Assembly: GCA_902626045.1 (NCBI GenBank)
Contig: CACODU010000003.1
Location: forward strand, 1-52,733
DNA length: 52,733 nt
Source: an uncultured Pelagibacteraceae bacterium
Lineage (GTDB): Bacteria > Pseudomonadota > Alphaproteobacteria > Pelagibacterales > Pelagibacteraceae
Reading direction: 5' to 3'
In this document: positions 16,889 to 25,835 of the stretch, piece after piece
Position numbering within the stretch: the first letter of the stretch is position 1
How the letters are laid out: the number at the start of each line of letters is the position of its first letter
Position numbers and translations under genes: made by a program
Notes under the pieces: model-generated
Told to the model about the DNA's origin: nothing
What the model saw: only the letters and a program-made list of their open reading frames with translations
Databases searched by the model: none

Positions 16889-18496
16889 TTACTTGTTAAG
16901 TATCATGTCCGAGGCTTTTTCTGCAATCATTATTGTTGGTGCATTAGTATTACCTGAGGTTATATTGGGCATAATAGATGCATCCACAACTCTTAAATTT
17001 TGTACTCCATGTGCTTGCAATTTATCATTTACTACAGCCTCATCTCCTTTACCCATTTTGCAAGTTCCAACTGGATGAAAAATAGTTTGTGCGTGATCAC
17101 TTGCGGCTTTAACTAATTCCTCATCATCGGTAATGTGCGAACCTGGTCTATATTCTTCAGGCTCATATTTTTTAAATGTTTCAGTATTTAGCATTATATT
17201 TCTTACAATTTTTAGCGCTTTAGCAGCAACATCTCTATCGTCTTGAGTAGATAAGTAATTCATCTTAATTTTAGGATTATCTCTACTGTCATTACTTGCT
17301 ATATTAATTTCTCCTCTACTAGTTGGTCTCACATTAGCAACAGTTGGAGTTATACCTTCAAAGTCATGCATTTTTGTTGCTCCCAAAATATCTGTGCTAA
17401 TTGGCTGTACATGAAATTGCAAATTTGGAGTGGCTCGTGAAGGATCACTTTTAACAAAACCACAAACTTGACTTGCACCCATTGTCATTGGACCGCTTTG
17501 CTTAAATATATATTCTAATCCAATAAAGAAATTCCCTATTAGACTATTTATTTTACTGTTTAATGACTTTAAATTTTTAACTTTATATACAGGTCTAAAC
17601 ATTAAATGATCTTGCAAGTTTTTTCCAACACCTTTTAACTCATGAACAGTTTCTATTCCGTATTTATTTAATTTTTCTGAGTCTCCAATTCCTGAAACTT
17701 GTAAAATATGTGGTGATCCAATAGAACCAGCTGATAAAATTACTTCTCTATTAGCTTTAACTGTAATTACTTTTTCTTTTTGATAATAGCTTACACCAAT
17801 TGCTTTTTTTCCTTCAAAATTTATTTTTTGCACATGTGCTTTAGTAACAATTTTTAAATTTGATCTATTTTTTACAGGATTTAAATATCCTTTAGCAGCG
17901 CTACAACGTAATTTTAATAATCTATTTCGACTAGTAGTAAATTGAAAATAACCAATACCAAAATTATCTCCTGTATTAAAATCTTCTGTTCTTGGTATCC
18001 CAGTCTCTTCGGCAGCATTTTGAAACTCTTCAAGCATATCTAAATTAATTTTTTTATTTGAAACAGTAATAGGACCTTTATCATTGTGAAATTCATTTGG
18101 ACCAAGTTCATTGTTTTCTGATTTTAAAAAATATGGAAAAACATCATCCCAACCCCAACCAGCATTACCTTGTTGTCTCCAATTATCATAATCATTACTT
18201 TGACCTCTAATCCAAAGAAGACCATTGATGGAAGAACTTCCTCCTAAAGTTTTTCCTCTAGGATATCTTATTGATCTATTATTCATTGTTTCATCTTTTT
18301 CAGTATGAAAACACCAATCAACTTTAGGATTATGCATTGTTTTAAAATATCCAACAGGAATATGGATCCATGGATAAGTGTCTTTGCCTCCTGCTTCTAA
18401 AAGAAGAACTTTATTATTTGGATCTGCACTTAACCTATTAGCAAGCACACATCCTGCCGAACCAGCACCAACAATTATAAAATCAAATTCTTCCAT
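16889..18496 (-). CDS. GMC-family FAD dehydrogenase, choline-dehydrogenase-like
   Basis: A 535-residue glucose-methanol-choline oxidoreductase. It has the Rossmann motif [15 protein letters not shown] from residue 8, the GMC signature [20 protein letters not shown] near residue 80, and the C-terminal [10 protein letters not shown] and [12 protein letters not shown], with catalytic His and Asn. It oxidises an alcohol to an aldehyde and passes electrons to the respiratory chain. Divergent from a TRAP transporter and close to xsc, it is a candidate isethionate dehydrogenase (IseJ is, as I recall, of this family), which would feed sulfoacetaldehyde to Xsc. Choline or a generic alcohol remains possible. 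It is the first gene of the operon. Confidence 0.85.
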   Translation of the reverse strand: MEEFDFIIVGAGSAGCVLANRLSADPNNKVLLLEAGGKDTYPWIHIPVGYFKTMHNPKVDWCFHTEKDETMNNRSIRYPRGKTLGGSSSINGLLWIRGQSNDYDNWRQQGNAGWGWDDVFPYFLKSENNELGPNEFHNDKGPITVSNKKINLDMLEEFQNAAEETGIPRTEDFNTGDNFGIGYFQFTTSRNRLLKLRCSAAKGYLNPVKNRSNLKIVTKAHVQKINFEGKKAIGVSYYQKEKVITVKANREVILSAGSIGSPHILQVSGIGDSEKLNKYGIETVHELKGVGKNLQDHLMFRPVYKVKNLKSLNSKINSLIGNFFIGLEYIFKQSGPMTMGASQVCGFVKSDPSRATPNLQFHVQPISTDILGATKMHDFEGITPTVANVRPTSRGEINIASNDSRDNPKIKMNYLSTQDDRDVAAKALKIVRNIMLNTETFKKYEPEEYRPGSHITDDEELVKAASDHAQTIFHPVGTCKMGKGDEAVVNDKLQAHGVQNLRVVDASIMPNITSGNTNAPTIMIAEKASDMILNK

Positions 18497-18634
18497 ATTT
18501 AGTTTATAGCTTAATCAACAAAAAATGGGTATTCGCTATTTAATTATACAACTTGAGGTTTTAATTCTTTAGTTTGACTCTAATACCCTGATAAAACATA
18601 CTCCTTGCTTCAAACAAACTAAAACGGGGGAATA
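18497..18634. promoter_or_regulatory. Divergent GMC / TRAP intergenic region with inverted repeat
   Basis: This is the longest gap in the sulfonate region. A 7-bp inverted repeat, GGGTATT (18527-18533) and AATACCC (18582-18588), spans 62 bases. For the plus strand a TTGACT at 18574-18579 lies 17 bases before CATACT (18597-18602), a possible -35/-10 pair, so the AATACCC arm would lie inside the spacer. That placement fits an operator bound by a dimeric regulator, or a looped structure. A GGGGGA stretch at 18626-18631 serves as ribosome-binding site for dctP. Confidence 0.45.
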
Positions 18635-19729
18635 ATGAGAAAATTATTATCTGTAGTTTTAGGTTTAGCTGTTTTTGTAGGAATTTCTATGACTTCAGCA
18701 AATGCTAAAACATTAAAATGTCAGACCGTTCTTAACACTAAAGCTGATGAAGTTAAGATGTTAAAGGACTTTACTGACACTGTAACAGAACTTACTGACG
18801 GTTCATTAAAATTTGAAATATTGCCAGCAGGTGCTGTTGTAGGAGTAAAAGAGACTTTAGACGCGGTTGATAAAGGATTAATTGATTGTGGTTTCGCATG
18901 GACACACTATTGGTCTGGAGATCACCCAGCTGCCATGTTATTTGGTTCGCCAGTAGCAGGTGGTGGAGTAGGTATAGATAACTTAGCGTTTTTATCTTGG
19001 TTCCAATATGGTGGTGGAAAACAATTGTATGACCAATTATGGAAAGAAATGGGTAGAGACATTAAAGGATTTATGCTTCAACCAGTTGGCCCAGAAGCTT
19101 TAGGTTGGTTTCCAAAACCAATTAAAGACATGGCTGATTTTAGAAAATATAAATTCAGAACACCTCCAGGAATTCCTGGTCAAACATATAAAGATATCGG
19201 TATCGCATCTGTAGCAATGGGTGGTGGAGATATTCTTCCAGCATTACAAGCAGGTACTATCGATGCAGCAGAATGGTGTTGTCCAAAACCAGATTTAACA
19301 TTTGGTTTCCAAAAAGTATTAAAACACTATTACCTACAAGGTTTACACCAAGTAGTAGTAAATGCTGACTTTTATATTACTGGAAAAACTTACAAAAAAA
19401 TGACTGCTCATGAGAAAAAATCTCTTGAAGTAGCTGCAAACGCTTCATTAATTAAATCTTTAAGCTATAGAATCTATGAAAATGGAAAAGCTTTAGCAGA
19501 ATTAACTAATAAGCATGGAGTAATTTTAGAGGACACTCCTACAGACTACTTTAAAGAATATATGGCGGCAGCTAAGAAAACATTGAATAAAAACGCAGCA
19601 GAAAATAAATTTTTTGCAAAAGTTTATAAATCAATGAAAGACTTTGCTGATGTTGCTGTTCCATTCTGGAGTGGTGCTCAAATGTCTAATGCTAAGCTAG
19701 GAATGGCTCACGCGGCGACATTAAAGTAA
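18635..19729 (+). CDS. dctP: TRAP transporter solute-binding protein DctP
   Basis: A 364-residue periplasmic binding protein with a Sec signal peptide (MRKLLSVVLGLAVF, ending ANA near residue 24). The conserved TRAP region contains KFRTPPGIPGQ, with an Arg that grips the substrate's acidic group, and GGGDILPALQAGTIDAAEW. The length is above the usual 320-340, like the DctP group that takes up bulkier or keto acids. It heads dctP-dctQ-dctM-hpsN-adh, so DHPS or a related hydroxysulfonate is the likely ligand, as in the hpsKLM TRAP systems of roseobacters. A terminator-like hairpin follows, which would raise its expression over the membrane subunits. Confidence 0.9.
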   Translation: MRKLLSVVLGLAVFVGISMTSANAKTLKCQTVLNTKADEVKMLKDFTDTVTELTDGSLKFEILPAGAVVGVKETLDAVDKGLIDCGFAWTHYWSGDHPAAMLFGSPVAGGGVGIDNLAFLSWFQYGGGKQLYDQLWKEMGRDIKGFMLQPVGPEALGWFPKPIKDMADFRKYKFRTPPGIPGQTYKDIGIASVAMGGGDILPALQAGTIDAAEWCCPKPDLTFGFQKVLKHYYLQGLHQVVVNADFYITGKTYKKMTAHEKKSLEVAANASLIKSLSYRIYENGKALAELTNKHGVILEDTPTDYFKEYMAAAKKTLNKNAAENKFFAKVYKSMKDFADVAVPFWSGAQMSNAKLGMAHAATLK

Positions 19730-19752
19730 TAAGCAAAAACTTTAAAAATATT

Positions 19753-19786
19753 TTAGAGCGGACTTAACGGTTCGCTCTAATTTTTT
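19753..19786 (+). terminator. Intergenic hairpin between dctP and dctQ
   Basis: TTAGAGCG (19753-19760) pairs with CGCTCTAA (19773-19780), with possible extra inner pairs, and is followed by six T (19781-19786). This is a classical intrinsic terminator shape placed after a binding-protein gene but before the other subunits of the same transporter. It probably gives partial termination and protects the dctP mRNA 3' end. Confidence 0.82.
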
Positions 19787-19797
19787 AGGATAAGATT

Positions 19798-20415
19798 ATG
19801 AATGACAAGCCATCAAAAATAGACATTTCAGATGAAATGATTGCTGAAAGACGCGGCGGTTCAGGCAAAATGCCAGCCGATATGCCAGCATGGATGGCGA
19901 ACACTATTACTTCAATAGATAAATTTAGCAAACGTGTAGGTAATGTAGTTTGTTGGATCCTCATGCCTTTAATTTTAGCAATGACGTATGAGGTTATTAT
20001 GAGAAAATTATTTTTAGCTCCAACAATTTGGGCTTATGATATGAGTAGATTTTTATATGGGGCTCTATTTATGTTAGGAGCAGGGTATGCTCTCTCCAAA
20101 GGAGTTCACATAAGAGCAGATTTTTTATACAGAAATTTTAAAACTAAAAATCAAGGTCTTGTAGATTTTTGGTTATATATTTTATTTTATTTTCCAGGAT
20201 TATTAGTCTTTCTTTACATGACTATAGGATATGTCGAAGAGTCAATTCGAAGAGGCGAAAGAGGAATGGATACAACTTGGATGCCGTTTATGTGGCCTAT
20301 AAAATCATGTTTATTGATAGGTATAATTTTTCTTTTAGTTCAAGGCGTATCAGAATTACTTAAAAGCTATTGGGCTGCCACAAAAGGTGAGTGGCCTGGA
20401 GAAGAAAAAAAATGA
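19798..20415 (+). CDS. dctQ: TRAP transporter small membrane subunit DctQ
   Basis: A 205-residue protein with four transmembrane helices (near residues 45-65, 78-98, 122-145 and 165-187). It has the DctQ-type segments YEVIMRKLFLAPTIWAYDMS and GAGYALSKGVHIRADFLY. The N-terminal 40 residues are soluble and unusually long for a DctQ. The stop overlaps the dctM start as ATGA, indicating coupled translation. It forms the membrane part of the TRAP transporter with DctM and takes substrate from DctP. Confidence 0.88.
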   Translation: MNDKPSKIDISDEMIAERRGGSGKMPADMPAWMANTITSIDKFSKRVGNVVCWILMPLILAMTYEVIMRKLFLAPTIWAYDMSRFLYGALFMLGAGYALSKGVHIRADFLYRNFKTKNQGLVDFWLYILFYFPGLLVFLYMTIGYVEESIRRGERGMDTTWMPFMWPIKSCLLIGIIFLLVQGVSELLKSYWAATKGEWPGEEKK

Positions 20416-21746
20416 TAGCAGAATTAATTGATCCAGCGGTATTAGGCATCATTTTAGTTGGAGTAATGCTTTTTGCTATCTTTGTTGGATTTCCAATATC
20501 TTTTACTTTAATTTTTTTAGGTTTTGTATTTGGATATCTAGGATTTGGTAAACTTGTTTTCTATTTAATGACCTTACAATTTTCGATGGTCATGACCGAA
20601 CAAACCCTCGCCGCCGTACCGCTCTTTGTCTTTATGGGAATTATGATGGAGCAAGCTGGTTTAATGGAAAGGTTGTTCTCATCATTCCAACTTATGTTAG
20701 CTAGAGTTAGAGGATCACTTTATTACGCTGTTTTATTTGTTTCTGTGATTTTTGCTGCAGCGACGGGAATAGTTGGAGCTTCAGTAACGATTTTAGGAAT
20801 TATGGCTGCTAAATCTATGAATAGATCTAGTTATAATGTTCAGCTTGCTGCGGGAACAATTACGGCAGGTGGTACTTTAGGAATTTTAATACCTCCAAGT
20901 ATTATGCTTGTAGTTATGGGGCCAATTATGGAAATTCCAGTTATAGATTTATTTGCAGCAGCAATATTACCTGGAATACTTTTAGCTTCGTTGTTTGCTG
21001 CATACACAACAATTAGATGTATGCTGGATCCAAAATTAGGTCCACCATTACCAGAAGACATGAGACCTACTAGTATGAAAACTGTTTGGATTGAGTTTCT
21101 TTTAGGATTAGTTCCTCCAGCTGCATTAGTTTTTGCTGCACTTGGAAGTATATTATTAGGTTTTGCAACACCTACAGAGGCTGCAGGTTGTGGAGCGATG
21201 GGTGCACTTTTATTATCACTCGCTTATAAAAAATTAACTCTTCCTAAATTACAAGAGGCTCTTGTTAAAACCTTAGAAATAACAGCTCTTATAATGGTTC
21301 TAGTAGCTGCTTCAAACTTTTTTGGAGCTGTGTTTGCTAGATTGGGTACACCAACTTTATTAACTGAATTTTTACTTGGGCTAGAGATGAATAAGTATTT
21401 AATTTTAGCAATGATCATGGCGATGATTTTCTTACTTGGTTGGCCTTTAGAATGGGTTCCAATAGTTATGATTATAATTCCAATTATTTTGCCATTAGTT
21501 GAAGCTCTTGGTTTTAACCTAACTTGGTTTGCTATTCTTGTTGCCGTCAATCTTCAGACCTGTTGGCTCTCGCCACCCGTCGCTTTATCAGCTTATTTCT
21601 TAAAAGGTGTTGTGCCTGAATGGGATTTAAAGGATATATATCTTGGAATGATGCAATTTATGGTTTTACAATTAATTGGATTAATATTAATAGTTATATT
21701 TCCACAAATTGCATTGTGGTTACCGACACTTTTATATGGCAATTAA
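20412..21746 (+). CDS. dctM: TRAP transporter large permease subunit DctM
   Basis: A 444-residue permease of the ion-transporter superfamily with about 12 helices, catalysing sodium-driven uptake. Start ATG 20412 overlaps the dctQ stop; an in-frame ATG at 20391 lies inside dctQ and is less likely. Recognisable segments include GASVTILGIMAAKSMN, GGTLGILIPPSIMLV, GFATPTEAAGCGAMGAL and the C-terminal TCWLSPPVALSAYFLKG, typical of DctM. The 3' end overlaps hpsN by 11 bases, tying the transporter to DHPS oxidation. Confidence 0.92.
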   Translation: MIAELIDPAVLGIILVGVMLFAIFVGFPISFTLIFLGFVFGYLGFGKLVFYLMTLQFSMVMTEQTLAAVPLFVFMGIMMEQAGLMERLFSSFQLMLARVRGSLYYAVLFVSVIFAAATGIVGASVTILGIMAAKSMNRSSYNVQLAAGTITAGGTLGILIPPSIMLVVMGPIMEIPVIDLFAAAILPGILLASLFAAYTTIRCMLDPKLGPPLPEDMRPTSMKTVWIEFLLGLVPPAALVFAALGSILLGFATPTEAAGCGAMGALLLSLAYKKLTLPKLQEALVKTLEITALIMVLVAASNFFGAVFARLGTPTLLTEFLLGLEMNKYLILAMIMAMIFLLGWPLEWVPIVMIIIPIILPLVEALGFNLTWFAILVAVNLQTCWLSPPVALSAYFLKGVVPEWDLKDIYLGMMQFMVLQLIGLILIVIFPQIALWLPTLLYGN

Positions 21747-23022
21747 ATATTTAAAAAAAGCACCTAAAACAGCATCCACAGATGATGCAAAAACTCGTGA
21801 AATTGTTCAAACTCTTTTAAAAGATTTAGAAACATCTAAAGAAACTGGTTGTAAAGATCTAACAAAGAAATTTGATAAGTATGATGGAGATATAATTGTC
21901 TCCAAAGAAAGAATTGAGGAAATAAATAAATCTATAGATCAAAAAACTAAAGATGATGTAAAATTTGCTCATGATAGAGTTAGAAAATTTGCAGAAGCAC
22001 AATTAAAAAATTACGGTAATGATTTTGAAATAGAATTATCTAAAGGTTTATATGCAGGACAAAAACTTGTGCCAGTCAATACTGCAGGATGTTATATCCC
22101 AGGAGGAAGATTTGCTCATATTGCTTCAGCTGTTATGAGTGTTACAACAGCAAAAGTAGCTGGTGTTAAGAACATTATTGCATGCAGCCCTCCAAAACCA
22201 AATGTTGGTGCTCATCCGACAATTATTTATACTGCAAACTTATGTGGTGCAGATGTAATAATGAATTTAGGTGGAATTCCAGCGATTGCTGCAATGACGT
22301 ATGGATTATTTAAAAATGCTCCAGCTGACATGTTAGTCGGTCCTGGTAATCAATTTGTTGCGGAGGCTAAGAGAATTTTATTTGGAAGAGTAGGGATTGA
22401 TTTATTTGCTGGACCAACAGAGATAGCAATAATAGCTGATGAAAATGCTGATGCTGAAATTGTTGCAGTAGACTTAGTAGGGCAAGCAGAGCATGGTTAC
22501 AATTCACCAGCTTGGCTTTACACAACAAGCAAAGATTTAGCAGACAAAGTTTTAAAAAGAGTTCCAGAATTAATAAAAGAACTTCCTGAACTACCAAGAA
22601 AAAGTGCAGAAGCTGCATGGAAAGATTACGGAGAAGTTATCTTGTGTGACACTGATGAAGAGATGGTTCAGATAAGTGATGAATACGCTCCAGAGCACTT
22701 AGAAGTTCAAACGAAAAACTTAGATTGGTTTCATAAAAGACTTAAAAATTATGGATCCTTATTTATTGGAGAAGAAACTACTGTTGCTTATGGTGATAAA
22801 TGTTCAGGGACTAATCATATATTACCAACAAAAGGCGCTGGAAAATATACAGGTGGTTTATTTGTTGGAAAATTTATAAAAACATTAAGCTTTCAAAGAA
22901 TGACCAAAGAGTCGACGAAGGAAGTAGGAGCAGCTGCTGCTAGACTTTCGAGATACGAAGGAATGGAAGCTCACGCTAGAACGGGAGATGTGAGATTAAG
23001 AAAATACGGTTTTTCTAATTAA
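21736..23022 (+). CDS. hpsN: HpsN-like 2,3-dihydroxypropane-1-sulfonate 3-dehydrogenase (HisD family)
   Basis: A 428-residue protein of the histidinol dehydrogenase family. The zinc ligands of HisD are all present: Gln and His in VGQAEHGYNSP, Asp in YGDKCSGTNH and His near EAHARTGDVR. The nucleotide-binding PVNTAGCYIPGGR is also there. It overlaps dctM by 11 bases and is followed by a zinc alcohol dehydrogenase, with suyAB nearby. That context, not histidine biosynthesis, identifies it as HpsN, which oxidises (R)-DHPS with NAD to (R)-sulfolactate, the substrate of SuyAB. ATG 21736 is chosen over an earlier ATG at 21709 because the conserved part begins there. A true HisD elsewhere in the genome would support this. 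Confidence 0.8.
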   Translation: MAIKYLKKAPKTASTDDAKTREIVQTLLKDLETSKETGCKDLTKKFDKYDGDIIVSKERIEEINKSIDQKTKDDVKFAHDRVRKFAEAQLKNYGNDFEIELSKGLYAGQKLVPVNTAGCYIPGGRFAHIASAVMSVTTAKVAGVKNIIACSPPKPNVGAHPTIIYTANLCGADVIMNLGGIPAIAAMTYGLFKNAPADMLVGPGNQFVAEAKRILFGRVGIDLFAGPTEIAIIADENADAEIVAVDLVGQAEHGYNSPAWLYTTSKDLADKVLKRVPELIKELPELPRKSAEAAWKDYGEVILCDTDEEMVQISDEYAPEHLEVQTKNLDWFHKRLKNYGSLFIGEETTVAYGDKCSGTNHILPTKGAGKYTGGLFVGKFIKTLSFQRMTKESTKEVGAAAARLSRYEGMEAHARTGDVRLRKYGFSN

Positions 23023-24026
23023 TGCATGCTTTAGTTTATACCGGTACAGAAAAAATAGTTTACAGAGAGGAAAAGGATCCTACCAAAAAACCTGGCGAGG
23101 CATTAGTAAAAGTTCATGCATCAGGTATTTGTGGTTCAGATATGCATGCTTATCACGGAAAAGATGAACGCAGAATACCTCCTTTGATATTAGGTCATGA
23201 ATTCAGCGGAACAAGTTTAGATGGTAAATTCAAAAATAAAGAAGTCGTAATCAATCCACTTATTAGTTGTGAGAATTGTGATTATTGCAAAAACCAAAAA
23301 GAACATCTGTGCCCGCAAAGAACAATGATTGGGATGAGTACTCCGACAAAAAGAGATGGAGGTTTAGCAGAATTAGTTTCTGTTCCTGAACAAAATATTT
23401 TTGAGGTACCAAAGGGTTTAAATATGAAAGAAGCAGCATTGGCTGAACCTACTGCTGTTGCTTTGCACGCAGTTTTATTAGCTGAGGCAAATTTAAAAAA
23501 ACCTTTATCAGAGTGTAAGATTTTAATTCAAGGTGCAGGGGCAATAGGTTTACTTTGTGGTCTGGTATTAAATAAAGAAAAAAATTCCAGTAATATAATC
23601 ATGTCTGATCCTAATAAAAAAAGATTAGATGAATGTGGAAAATATTTAAAAGCAAGTTTTGTTTCACCAGATGATAAATCCATAAAAGAAAATCATTTTG
23701 ACTTAATTTTAGAGTCAGTAGGATTAGAGATCACTAGGCATCAAGCAATTAATTCAATAGCACCTGGCGGTACTATTGTTCATATAGGTTTAACCCAACC
23801 TTCAGGAACTTTTAATTTTAAAAAACTTACAATCCAAGAAGTAACATTAGTTGGAACTTATTGTTACACGAATGAAGATTTTAAGAATAGTTTAGTTATT
23901 CTAAAAGACAAAAAATTAGGTGATTTAGGATGGATAGAATATCGAGATCTCAAAAAAGGTTCAGATGCCTTTCAGGAAATTCATAATGGTACTTGTGTTG
24001 CCCCTAAAATCATACTTATTCCTTAG
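23022..24026 (+). CDS. Zinc-dependent alcohol dehydrogenase (MDR family), candidate DHPS 2-dehydrogenase
   Basis: A 334-residue medium-chain dehydrogenase. It has the catalytic-zinc Cys in GICGSDMHA with GHEFSG, the structural zinc set CENCDYC plus a later Cys in HLCPQR, and the Rossmann motif QGAGAIGLLCG. The ATG overlaps the hpsN stop (TAATG), so it is the last gene of the TRAP-hpsN operon. In DHPS degraders, 2-dehydrogenases (HpsO, HpsP) interconvert the DHPS stereoisomers through the 2-keto form, and this gene is placed to do that. Sorbitol- or threonine-dehydrogenase-like activity is the generic alternative. Confidence 0.75.
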   Translation: MHALVYTGTEKIVYREEKDPTKKPGEALVKVHASGICGSDMHAYHGKDERRIPPLILGHEFSGTSLDGKFKNKEVVINPLISCENCDYCKNQKEHLCPQRTMIGMSTPTKRDGGLAELVSVPEQNIFEVPKGLNMKEAALAEPTAVALHAVLLAEANLKKPLSECKILIQGAGAIGLLCGLVLNKEKNSSNIIMSDPNKKRLDECGKYLKASFVSPDDKSIKENHFDLILESVGLEITRHQAINSIAPGGTIVHIGLTQPSGTFNFKKLTIQEVTLVGTYCYTNEDFKNSLVILKDKKLGDLGWIEYRDLKKGSDAFQEIHNGTCVAPKIILIP

Positions 24027-24113
24027 TTCTTCTTCTAGTTGTAGACAATATGCATACGAGAAATTTAAAATAATCATTTCAATTTTGGAATGATTTTAAC
24101 TAACATTAAAATT

Positions 24114-24491
24114 ATGAAAAAAACATTTGTAATATTAATTTTACTATTTTTTACCTCAGTTTATGCCATGGGGCATCTAAGTGAAAAAGATAGAAAAGCT
24201 ACTTTAAAATGCACAGGACTTTATTATGCTAATAGCATGATACCCCAAGGAACATTGGAATTAGATAAAATTGTATTCTCGATTGCTGCTAAGAAATATT
24301 TAACATCATATTTAATTAAAGAGGGAGTTAAAGAAGATCTTGTAAATACAGAACTTAATAAATCTGTAGATGAACTTTACGGCAAACCATACGATGAAAA
24401 AAAAACAGGCGATTGCACTAAATATATTTATAAATTGATACCAGAGTCTAAGGCAGAAATCGATAAACTAGTAAAATCAGGAATATATTAG
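24114..24491 (+). CDS. Small secreted two-cysteine protein, unknown function
   Basis: A 125-residue protein with a signal peptide (MKKTFVILILLFFTSVYAMG); ATG 24114 is preferred over an earlier in-frame ATG at 24090 because it puts the Lys-Lys and hydrophobic core at the N-terminus. The mature part is probably helical with one Cys near each end (LKCTGLYYANS and GDCTKYIYKL), able to form one disulfide. I do not recognise the family. The layout resembles the small periplasmic protein at 28769-29203. It heads a run of small genes after the TRAP-hpsN operon. Confidence 0.6.
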   Translation: MKKTFVILILLFFTSVYAMGHLSEKDRKATLKCTGLYYANSMIPQGTLELDKIVFSIAAKKYLTSYLIKEGVKEDLVNTELNKSVDELYGKPYDEKKTGDCTKYIYKLIPESKAEIDKLVKSGIY

Positions 24492-24492
24492 T

Positions 24493-24780
24493 ATGAGCGG
24501 ATACCTAATTGCCAATATAGATGTAAAAAATCCTGAAGCTTATAAAGAATATGTTGGGAAAGTAGTACCTACAGTTCAAAAATTTGGAGGAGAATACCTT
24601 GTACGTGCTGGGGAGTACAAAATAATTGATGGTGAGTGGAAATATCCTAGAACCGTAGTAATTAAATTTCCAACTTATGAAAAAGCTTTAGAGTGGTATG
24701 ACTCTAAAGAATATAAACCAGTAAAACCAATTCGATTAGCAAACTCAGTTGCTAATGGAATAATAATTAAAGGAGTTTAA
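24493..24780 (+). CDS. DUF1330-family protein (tandem copy 1)
   Basis: A 95-residue dimeric alpha/beta-barrel protein. YLIANIDVKNPEAYKEYVGK at the start and EKALEWYDSKEYKPVKPIR towards the end are the hallmarks of DUF1330. Its function in other bacteria is not established. It lies one base after the preceding stop and is followed directly by a second copy. The product is cytosolic with no membrane segment. Confidence 0.85.
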   Translation: MSGYLIANIDVKNPEAYKEYVGKVVPTVQKFGGEYLVRAGEYKIIDGEWKYPRTVVIKFPTYEKALEWYDSKEYKPVKPIRLANSVANGIIIKGV

Positions 24781-25086
24781 ATGACAAAAGCCTATTTAGT
24801 AGCAATGCCTACAATAAAAGATAATGATATGTTTGCAAAGGAATATGCAAGTAAAGTAGCCGATACTATAAAACCATTTGAAGGAAAATTTCTTGTTAGA
24901 ACTCCGAATAAACTAATTAAAGAAGGTGAAGAAAAATCTCTTACAGTTGTAATTGAATTTCCTAATAAGGAAAAAGCTCTTGGTTGGTATAATTCTCCAG
25001 AGCATCAAAAGATAGTTGTTCATAGAAGAGCGGCAACAGATCCGTCAAGTCCAATAGTGATCTGCGAAGAGTCTAATACATATTAA
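24781..25086 (+). CDS. DUF1330-family protein (tandem copy 2)
   Basis: A 101-residue paralogue of the gene before it: AYLVAMPTIKDNDMFAKEYA at the start, FEGKFLVRTPNKLI in the middle and EKALGWYNSPEHQK near the end. It follows with no spacer and has AAAGGAG-like bases at the end of copy 1 as ribosome site. The two copies differ enough to form a heterodimer or to bind different ligands. No function is known. Confidence 0.82.
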   Translation: MTKAYLVAMPTIKDNDMFAKEYASKVADTIKPFEGKFLVRTPNKLIKEGEEKSLTVVIEFPNKEKALGWYNSPEHQKIVVHRRAATDPSSPIVICEESNTY

Positions 25087-25103
25087 CAAAAAAGGAGATA
25101 ATT

Positions 25104-25520
25104 ATGATAGATAAATTTGGAAACGCATTTTATTTAATAATTTACTTAGCACATTTTATTATAGTTGGTAGCTACGCTTACCAATTAGTCTTTGATACTA
25201 AAAAATTTCTAAAGGGCAGGGGGGTTGATAAAACCGCTACTTTAATCACAAGATTTGCAGGTTCGTTTATGATTGCTATTGTTGTGATGGCAATTTATTT
25301 AGCTTTTATTAGACCCAATGGTTTAATAGGTACTTGGGCGTTCTTTAACTTAATTTTTATAATTAATGTTTCAATACTGGTGACAAATTTCTACACTTTA
25401 AAAATTGATAAAACAGGTTTAACCAAAAAAACTAGAAATGATGGAATTTACGCACCATTAGTTCTTGTAATTATCAGTGCTATTCTTTGTTATGGCTTAA
25501 CAGATAAGATCTACGTTTAA
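25104..25520 (+). CDS. Four-helix membrane protein, unknown function
   Basis: A 138-residue integral membrane protein with four hydrophobic helices (about residues 7-29, 47-68, 76-97 and 115-134) and a basic loop after the first. AAGGAG upstream sets ATG 25104. No catalytic motif is seen and I do not name a family. It sits in the middle of the small alpha/beta-barrel gene run, and its stop overlaps the ribosome site of the next gene. The group may be a membrane-associated complex. Confidence 0.7.
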   Translation: MIDKFGNAFYLIIYLAHFIIVGSYAYQLVFDTKKFLKGRGVDKTATLITRFAGSFMIAIVVMAIYLAFIRPNGLIGTWAFFNLIFIINVSILVTNFYTLKIDKTGLTKKTRNDGIYAPLVLVIISAILCYGLTDKIYV

Positions 25521-25528
25521 GGAGATAT

Positions 25529-25822
25529 ATGGCTAAGTTTATGAATATTGTTAGATGCAAAGTAAAATCATCTAGCAGAGAAGAATATTTAAAAAAAATA
25601 GATGAGATGCCTAAGTTCGATGGCCAGACTTCAGCTAAATATGTTGAGACAAAGCCTAACGAATTTTTTATGATAGGTGAATGGAATTCTGAAGATGATA
25701 TTGCTAAAGCAAGACCAAAAATGATTGAATTTTTGGACACACTTCGGCACACTTTAGAAGAACTGTCACCAGATTTGGGAGTAACAGATCCTCACTCTGG
25801 TACAGTTGTAATCGAAAAATAG
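25529..25822 (+). CDS. Small protein, possibly ABM-like alpha/beta barrel, unknown function
   Basis: A 97-residue cytosolic protein. FMNIVRCKVKSSSREEYLKK followed by FFMIGEWNSEDDIAKARPKM fits the beta-alpha-beta pattern of antibiotic-biosynthesis-monooxygenase-type (dimeric alpha/beta barrel) proteins, but I see no decisive family motif. AAGGAG overlaps the upstream stop, so translation is coupled to the membrane protein. It is the third of four small barrel-like genes. Confidence 0.65.
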   Translation: MAKFMNIVRCKVKSSSREEYLKKIDEMPKFDGQTSAKYVETKPNEFFMIGEWNSEDDIAKARPKMIEFLDTLRHTLEELSPDLGVTDPHSGTVVIEK

Positions 25823-25835
25823 GAAAGGGGTAACA

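Noticed and set aside
25480-25752. Minus-strand open frame across the 25529 gene
   Set aside because: Antisense to two well-placed small genes with AAGGAG ribosome sites; no supporting features.
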